A DNA stretch of 9,203 nucleotides from an uncultured Verrucomicrobiota bacterium (GTDB lineage Bacteria > Verrucomicrobiota > Kiritimatiellia > RFP12 > UBA3636), in the NCBI GenBank assembly GCA_946534745.1, contig CAMNDA010000417.1:1-9203 (forward strand), read 5' to 3'. The number at the start of each line of letters is the position of its first letter. Within the stretch, counting starts at the first letter, position 1. Below, one piece after another: positions 5,682 to 9,203 of the stretch. Position numbers and translations under genes: made by a program. The notes beneath the pieces are model-generated. The model searched no databases. It was given only the letters and a program-made list of their open reading frames with translations, and had not been told where the DNA came from.

Positions 5682-7223
5682 ATGGAAACGCCCGCCTCCG
5701 CCGCGCCCGCCGCGCCCGCCTTCGACAACGAGAAGTACATCGCCCTCCAGTCCGCCGCGATCCGCGAGCGCGCGGAGCGCTTCGGCAACAAGCTCTACCT
5801 CGAGATCGGCGGGAAGCTGCTCAAGGACCTGCACGCCGCGCGCGTGCTGCCCGGCTTCGAGCCGGACGTGAAGCTGCGGATGCTCCAGTCCCTCGGCGAC
5901 CAGATCGAGTTCATCGTCTGCGCCTACGCCGGCGACATCGAGCACCAGCGCTACCGCGCCGACTTCGGCACGACCTACGACGCCGAGGTGCTGCGGCTCG
6001 TCGAGGACGTCCGCGCGCGCGGGCTCGCGGTGAAGTCGGTCGTCCTCACGCGCTTCGACCCGTCGATGACCGCGGCCGCCGCGTTCGCCGACCGCCTCCG
6101 CCGCGAGGGCCTCGCGGTCTACCTCCACTCGGCCATCCCCGGCTATCCGGCCGACGTCGACCGCATCCTCTCCGACGACGGCTTCGGCCGCAACCCGATG
6201 GTCGAGACGACCGCGCCGATCGTCGGCGTCATCGCCCCCGGCCCCTCCAGCGGCAAGCTCGCCACCGCGCTCTCGCAGGTCTGGCACGAGAACCGCCGCG
6301 GCGTCGGCGCCGGCTACGCCAAGTACGAGACGTTCCCCGTCTGGAACCTGCCGCTCTCCCACGCCGTCAACATCGCCTACGAGGCCGCGACGGCGGACAT
6401 CGAGGACTTCAACCAGATCGACCCGTTCCACCTCGAGGCCTACGGCGAGACGACGGTGAACTACAACCGCGACGTCGCGGCGTTCCCGATCCTGCGCGCC
6501 CTCCTCGAGCGCCTCCTGCCCGCCGACCAGGTCTACCGATCCCCGACGGACATGGGCGTCAACAAGGTCGGCTTCGCGATCGCGGACGACGACCGCGTCC
6601 AGGAGGCCTCGCGCCAGGAGATCGTCCGCCGCTTCCTCAAGGGCGGCTCCGACCTCGCCCTCGGCCGCGTCACGGAGGCGACGGTCGAGCGCCTGCGCTC
6701 GATCATGGCCGCCGCGGGCCTGAAGGACACCGACCGCCCCGTCGTCGTCCCGGCGCGCGAGGCCGCCGCCGCGGGCGCGGCGGCCGGCAAGGGCTTCGGC
6801 GGCATCTGCTGCGCCGCCGCGGTGCAGCTGCCGGACGGCTCGATCGTCACCGGCAAGAACTCGAGCCTCCTGCGCTCGCCGGCCGCGACGATCCTCAACG
6901 CCGCCAAGCGCCTCGCCGGTATCCCGGACTCGCTCGAGCTGCTGCCCAAGACGATCGTGCAGTCGGTCGCCGACATGAAGTCGGGCCTGCTCGGGCGCCG
7001 CAGCTCCAACCTCAACGTCGAGGAGCTGCTGATCGCGCTGGCGATCTCCGCCAACATGAACAGCGTCGCGGCGCTCGCGCTGCAGAAGCTGCCGCTCCTG
7101 CGCGGCTGCGAGATGCACATGACGCACCTCACCTCGGCCTCCGACGCCTCGGGGATGCGCCGCCTCGGCCTGCGCGTCACCTGCGATCCGCTCTGGCCGG
7201 ACAAGTCCAGACTGCCGCGGTAG
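5682..7223 (+). CDS. DUF1846 (UPF0371) family protein
   Basis: 513 residues, close to the ~490-500 usual for DUF1846, a conserved family of unproven biochemical role with a Rossmann-like core. Conserved blocks: FDNEKYIALQSAAIRERAER (14-33); KLYLEIGGKL (37-46); ARVLPGFEPD (53-62); the glycine-rich loop VIAPGPSSGKLATALSQ (183-199), which resembles a nucleotide or phosphate loop; GYAKYETFPVWNLPL (211-225); EAATADIEDFNQIDPFHLEAYGETTVNYNRDV (split over 234-265); and SPTDMGVN (287-294). The N-terminal 12 residues are Ala/Pro-rich and not conserved, so a later start is possible, but none is in frame before the FDNEKY block, so 5682 stands. The last 13 residues are also unlike the family. No signal peptide or membrane span: cytoplasmic. 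It converges on the TolC gene with an 11-nt gap. Confidence 0.93.
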   Translation: METPASAAPAAPAFDNEKYIALQSAAIRERAERFGNKLYLEIGGKLLKDLHAARVLPGFEPDVKLRMLQSLGDQIEFIVCAYAGDIEHQRYRADFGTTYDAEVLRLVEDVRARGLAVKSVVLTRFDPSMTAAAAFADRLRREGLAVYLHSAIPGYPADVDRILSDDGFGRNPMVETTAPIVGVIAPGPSSGKLATALSQVWHENRRGVGAGYAKYETFPVWNLPLSHAVNIAYEAATADIEDFNQIDPFHLEAYGETTVNYNRDVAAFPILRALLERLLPADQVYRSPTDMGVNKVGFAIADDDRVQEASRQEIVRRFLKGGSDLALGRVTEATVERLRSIMAAAGLKDTDRPVVVPAREAAAAGAAAGKGFGGICCAAAVQLPDGSIVTGKNSSLLRSPAATILNAAKRLAGIPDSLELLPKTIVQSVADMKSGLLGRRSSNLNVEELLIALAISANMNSVAALALQKLPLLRGCEMHMTHLTSASDASGMRRLGLRVTCDPLWPDKSRLPR

Positions 7224-7234
7224 GGCGACGCGGG

Positions 7235-8569
7235 CTATTCGCCGATCAGGCGGGCGAGGAGGATCTGCGTGTCCTGCAGGTCGTAGCGCGCGGTGACGAC
7301 CGCGGCCTCGGCCGAGGAGAGCGCGACCTGCGCGTCCGTGCGCTCGAGGGCGCTGGCCTTGCCCACGTCGTAGCGGCTCGAGACGACGTCGAAGTTCTCC
7401 TTCGACGCCGCGAGCGCGGCCTCCGCGACGGCGAGCGACTTGCGCGCGCGGTCGGCGGAGAGCGTCGCCGTCAGGACCTGGTTGAAGAGCTGCTGCTCGG
7501 CCTCCGCCAGCTTGCTCCGGGCGGCGCGCAGCTGCGCGACGGCCGTCTCGATCTGCCGGTTCTTCGCCCCCGCGCTGAAGAGCGTCTGCGCGACGGCCGG
7601 GACGGCGGCGTAGTTCCACAGCAGCGGCGAGCTGTCGCCCTTCGCGTCGAACGAGAGGCGGAAGGAGAGGTTCGGGTAGAGGTCGCAGATCGTCCAGTCG
7701 ACGTAGTCCTTCGCGGCGTCGGCCGCGGCGCGCAGCGCGGCGAGCGCGGGCGCGTTCGTGGCGGCGACGGCCATCAGCGCGCCGACGTCGTTCGTCATCT
7801 CGGGGAACGAGCAGTCCCCCAGCGCGATGCGCGGGCTCTCGGCGAGGCCGAGCGCGAGCGCGAGCGAGGCGCGGGCGGTCTCGACGGCGTTCGAGGCGGA
7901 GATCTCGGAGAGCAGCGCGTTCTGGTAGTCGACCTCGGCCTTGGAGACCTCGTAGTTCATCGCGGCGCCGACGTCGAAGCGGTCCTTCGTCTGGTCGCGG
8001 TGCAGCCGGTAGCTCTCGGAGGTCTCGACGGCGACGCGGTGCAGCTCCTCGGCGCGGCGCAGGGCGAAGCACGCGGCGCGGACGCCGTAGACGGCGCCGT
8101 TCTCGGCGGCGCGCTCGGCCTGGTCGGCCGCGGCGAGCGCGGCGACGGCGCGGCGCGTCGAGGCGCGCGTGCGGCCGAAGTCGTAGAGCAGCCAGTTGAG
8201 CGAGACGTTGCCGCCCCACGCGCCGTCGCCGTCCCACTTCGTGTCGTGCGGGTCGATGTTCTTCGAGGCGTAGGTGTAGGCGATCGAGCCGTCGACCACG
8301 GGGATGAACGCGGCCTTGACGGAGCGCAGCGCGATCTGCGCCTGGACGACGTCCTGGCGGGCCTGGACGACGGCGGGCGCGTTGGTGCGCGCCCATGCGG
8401 CGAGCTCCTCCATCGCGAGGTCGCCCTCGCGCGCGGCGAACGGCGTCTCGGCCCAGCGGACCGTGCGCTCGGCGTCCTCGCGCTGCGCGCGCCGCGCCTC
8501 GCGGACCGTCGTGCAGCCGGCGAGCAGCGCGGCGGCGGACAGGAGAAGGATGAGTTTGGTGTCTTTCAT
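7235..8569 (-). CDS. TolC-family outer-membrane efflux lipoprotein
   Basis: 444 residues. A lipoprotein signal with lipobox LAGC (Cys19) is followed by the TolC/OEP fold: two homologous halves, each ending in a barrel/helix motif. Half one has LNWLLYDFGRTRAST (124-138) and RFDVGAAMNYEVSKAEVDYQ (197-216). Half two has AQTLFSAGAKNRQIETA (327-343) and RYDVGKASALERTDAQVALS (399-418). Long Ala/Glu-rich heptad stretches between them are the periplasmic coiled coils. Such proteins form trimeric outer-membrane ducts for RND or ABC exporters. No membrane-fusion protein or pump gene is in view, so this copy looks unlinked, or linked only to genes outside the window. The start overlaps the upstream SUMF1 stop (ATGA), and a strong promoter sits directly before it. 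No Shine-Dalgarno is present. Confidence 0.95.
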   Translation of the reverse strand: MKDTKLILLLSAAALLAGCTTVREARRAQREDAERTVRWAETPFAAREGDLAMEELAAWARTNAPAVVQARQDVVQAQIALRSVKAAFIPVVDGSIAYTYASKNIDPHDTKWDGDGAWGGNVSLNWLLYDFGRTRASTRRAVAALAAADQAERAAENGAVYGVRAACFALRRAEELHRVAVETSESYRLHRDQTKDRFDVGAAMNYEVSKAEVDYQNALLSEISASNAVETARASLALALGLAESPRIALGDCSFPEMTNDVGALMAVAATNAPALAALRAAADAAKDYVDWTICDLYPNLSFRLSFDAKGDSSPLLWNYAAVPAVAQTLFSAGAKNRQIETAVAQLRAARSKLAEAEQQLFNQVLTATLSADRARKSLAVAEAALAASKENFDVVSSRYDVGKASALERTDAQVALSSAEAAVVTARYDLQDTQILLARLIGE

Positions 8570-9203
8570 GGCGTTGGATTCTGTTTGTTTTTCGAAATCG
8601 TGTCAAGCGCGGCGGGGGGCTCTGCGCTCTCTGCGGGCTCTGCGTGGGATTCAAACGCTGCGGACTCTGCGTGAGAGACCCCCTCAGGCTCGCTTCGCTC
8701 GCTAGCTCCCCCAGCGGGGGAGCCGGCTTCGCCGGGACGGGGCTCTGCGCTCTCTGCGTTCTCTGCGTGAGTTTCTTCCGCGGCGGGACTCTGCGTGGCG
8801 CAGAGGCGGAAGCCGAGGTTGAAGTTCCGGTTGGAGGGCGAGAACCTGATCCGGATGGAGGACCAGCAGCTCCTGGCCGAGTCGAGCCAGCCGCCGCCGT
8901 GGAAGACGCGGTACTCGCCATCCGCCGTCTCTGTCCACTCCCACACATTGCCGTGCAGATCGTGGAGCCCCCACGCGTTCGGTTCCTTCCGTCCCACCGG
9001 CTTGTGCGAGAGGGTTTCGCTCCAGTCGACCTCGTGCACGCGGTCGACGATTTGCTCGGCGAAGTCAAGGAAACGCGAGAGCCAGCGGGGACGCGTCGAG
9101 AGGTTCTCGTCGAACCACGCCACGCGGCCGAGCGTCGCTTCCGTGATCTCCGTCCCGTCCGCGAGGCGGCAGTAGGCGTTCGTCGAGCCCGCGCGGCAGG
9201 CGG
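8566..9203 (-). CDS. FGE-sulfatase (SUMF1) domain protein, C-terminal part
   Basis: 211 residues are visible; the N-terminal part lies beyond 9203. Family marks: ACRAGSTNAYCRLADG at the edge (1-16), NAWGLHDLHGNVWEW (75-89), RVFHGGGWLD (98-107) and NLGFRLC (128-134). True formylglycine-generating enzymes need a cysteine pair in the block after GGS/GGG. Here the second cysteine is present (Cys112) but the first is replaced by Asp107, so sulfatase-activating activity is doubtful. Most bacterial SUMF1-domain proteins have other or unknown roles. The domain ends near residue 136. The remaining ~75 residues (HAENAESAE, SHAESAAFESHAEPAESAE) are translated repeat DNA, low-complexity and Ala/Glu/Ser-rich. 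The TGA at 8566-8568 overlaps the TolC ATG. I infer that the original stop was lost when repeats entered. Confidence 0.85.
   Translation of the reverse strand, partial: ACRAGSTNAYCRLADGTEITEATLGRVAWFDENLSTRPRWLSRFLDFAEQIVDRVHEVDWSETLSHKPVGRKEPNAWGLHDLHGNVWEWTETADGEYRVFHGGGWLDSARSCWSSIRIRFSPSNRNFNLGFRLCATQSPAAEETHAENAESAEPRPGEAGSPAGGASERSEPEGVSHAESAAFESHAEPAESAEPPAALDTISKNKQNPTP
8578..8606 (-). promoter_or_regulatory. Predicted tolC promoter, leaderless geometry
   Basis: On the minus strand a perfect TTGACA (8606-8601), an exact 17-bp spacer and CAGAAT (8583-8578) precede the TolC ATG (8569) by only 8 nt. Transcription should start at, or a base or two before, the start codon, which explains the missing Shine-Dalgarno. 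The promoter lies inside the last codons of the upstream reading frame and directly beside the repeat block. Confidence 0.75.
8616..8673. repeat. CTCTGCG repeat module, copy A
   Basis: 58-bp module containing CTCTGCG at 8620, 8629 and 8638 (exact 9-nt period), a variant CGCTGCG at 8656 and CTCTGCG at 8665. Its ends match copy B: both open with GGGGCTCTGCGCTCTCTGCG and close with ACTCTGCGTG. On the minus strand it reads CGCAGAG, the CACGCAGAG-type short repeat that I recall from many environmental bacterial genomes. Confidence 0.9.
8674..8738. repeat. Hairpin element between the CTCTGCG modules
   Basis: 65 bp with two adjoining stems: GCTCCCCC (8705-8712) with GGGGGAGC (8716-8723), loop AGC; and CCGGC (8723-8727) with GCCGG (8731-8735), loop TTC. 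The left part holds the direct repeat GCTCGCTTC/GCTCGCTAG (8689-8706, 9-nt period). The pattern CCCTCAG ... AGCTCCCCC ... GGGGGAGC resembles small palindromic repeats that I recall from gut Clostridia genomes; the link is by memory of layout only. Confidence 0.75.
8739..8797. repeat. CTCTGCG repeat module, copy B
   Basis: 59-bp second copy of module A, one base longer, with CTCTGCG at 8743, 8752, 8761 (9-nt period) and 8789. It reaches into the codons at the end of the SUMF1 domain (LCATQS). Just beyond it an inverted CGCAGAG (8799-8805) pairs with the last CTCTGCG (8789-8795) to give a 7-bp stem with loop TGG. Confidence 0.9.

Noticed and set aside
7224..7245. Terminator between the convergent DUF1846 and TolC genes
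   Set aside because: Only a 5-bp GGCGA/TCGCC pairing with a 10-nt loop is visible and no T-tract follows; too weak to call.
4707..9068. Very long minus-strand open frame joining SUMF1, antisense DUF1846 and the barrel protein
   Set aside because: Only its last 267 codons are a real gene; the rest is a GC-driven open frame in the wrong register of well-recognised proteins.
1..9203. A novel defence or biosynthetic system across the window
   Set aside because: All genes fall into known housekeeping or envelope families, with no nuclease, helicase, reverse transcriptase or toxin-antitoxin pair. The unusual signals are repeats and promoter layout, not a gene system.

Overview
The window is a very GC-rich, densely packed bacterial segment. 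It carries seven protein genes, two of them cut by the window edges, on both strands. Every gene has a recognisable family. Several features suggest a Gram-negative member of the Planctomycetes-Verrucomicrobia-Chlamydiae group, perhaps a gut or rumen Kiritimatiellota-type organism: a signal-peptide beta-barrel protein, a TolC-family lipoprotein, an SUMF1-domain protein with a 'HAENAESAE' tail, and 9-nt tandem repeats. That placement is an inference from gene style and carries modest confidence. No RNA gene, CRISPR array, prophage or insertion sequence with a transposase is visible.

Layout. Positions 1-1101 (minus) hold most of purB, adenylosuccinate lyase, with its C-terminus outside the window. 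Positions 1102-1301 are a divergent control region. It contains a promoter for each side and, between the purB promoter and the purB start codon, a ten-unit 9-bp minisatellite. Positions 1302-3226 (plus) are a two-gene unit: a calcineurin-like phosphoesterase followed by a membrane acyltransferase of the acyltransferase-3 family. A strong hairpin separates it from convergent purA (3272-4558, minus), adenylosuccinate synthetase, which has its own good promoter. Upstream of purA on the same strand is a secreted, predicted outer-membrane protein (4707-5510) that ends in a textbook intrinsic terminator. Divergent to it is a DUF1846/UPF0371 protein (5682-7223, plus). This converges on a TolC-family lipoprotein (7235-8569, minus). 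TolC is preceded at the right edge by the C-terminal part of an FGE-sulfatase (SUMF1) domain protein (minus).

How the genes relate. PurA and PurB catalyse the two consecutive steps IMP to adenylosuccinate to AMP. They lie on the same strand but are separated by an opposing two-gene unit. The envelope genes (acyltransferase, barrel protein, TolC) share no obvious pathway, and no pump partner for TolC is in view. There is no clear defence or biosynthetic cluster.

The most unusual content is non-coding: the minisatellite forming the purB leader; a composite repeat (two ~58-bp CTCTGCG modules around a 65-bp hairpin element) that forms the 3' end of the SUMF1 gene; and a recurring promoter arrangement in which the -10 box sits 7-9 nt before ATG, suggesting leaderless mRNAs.
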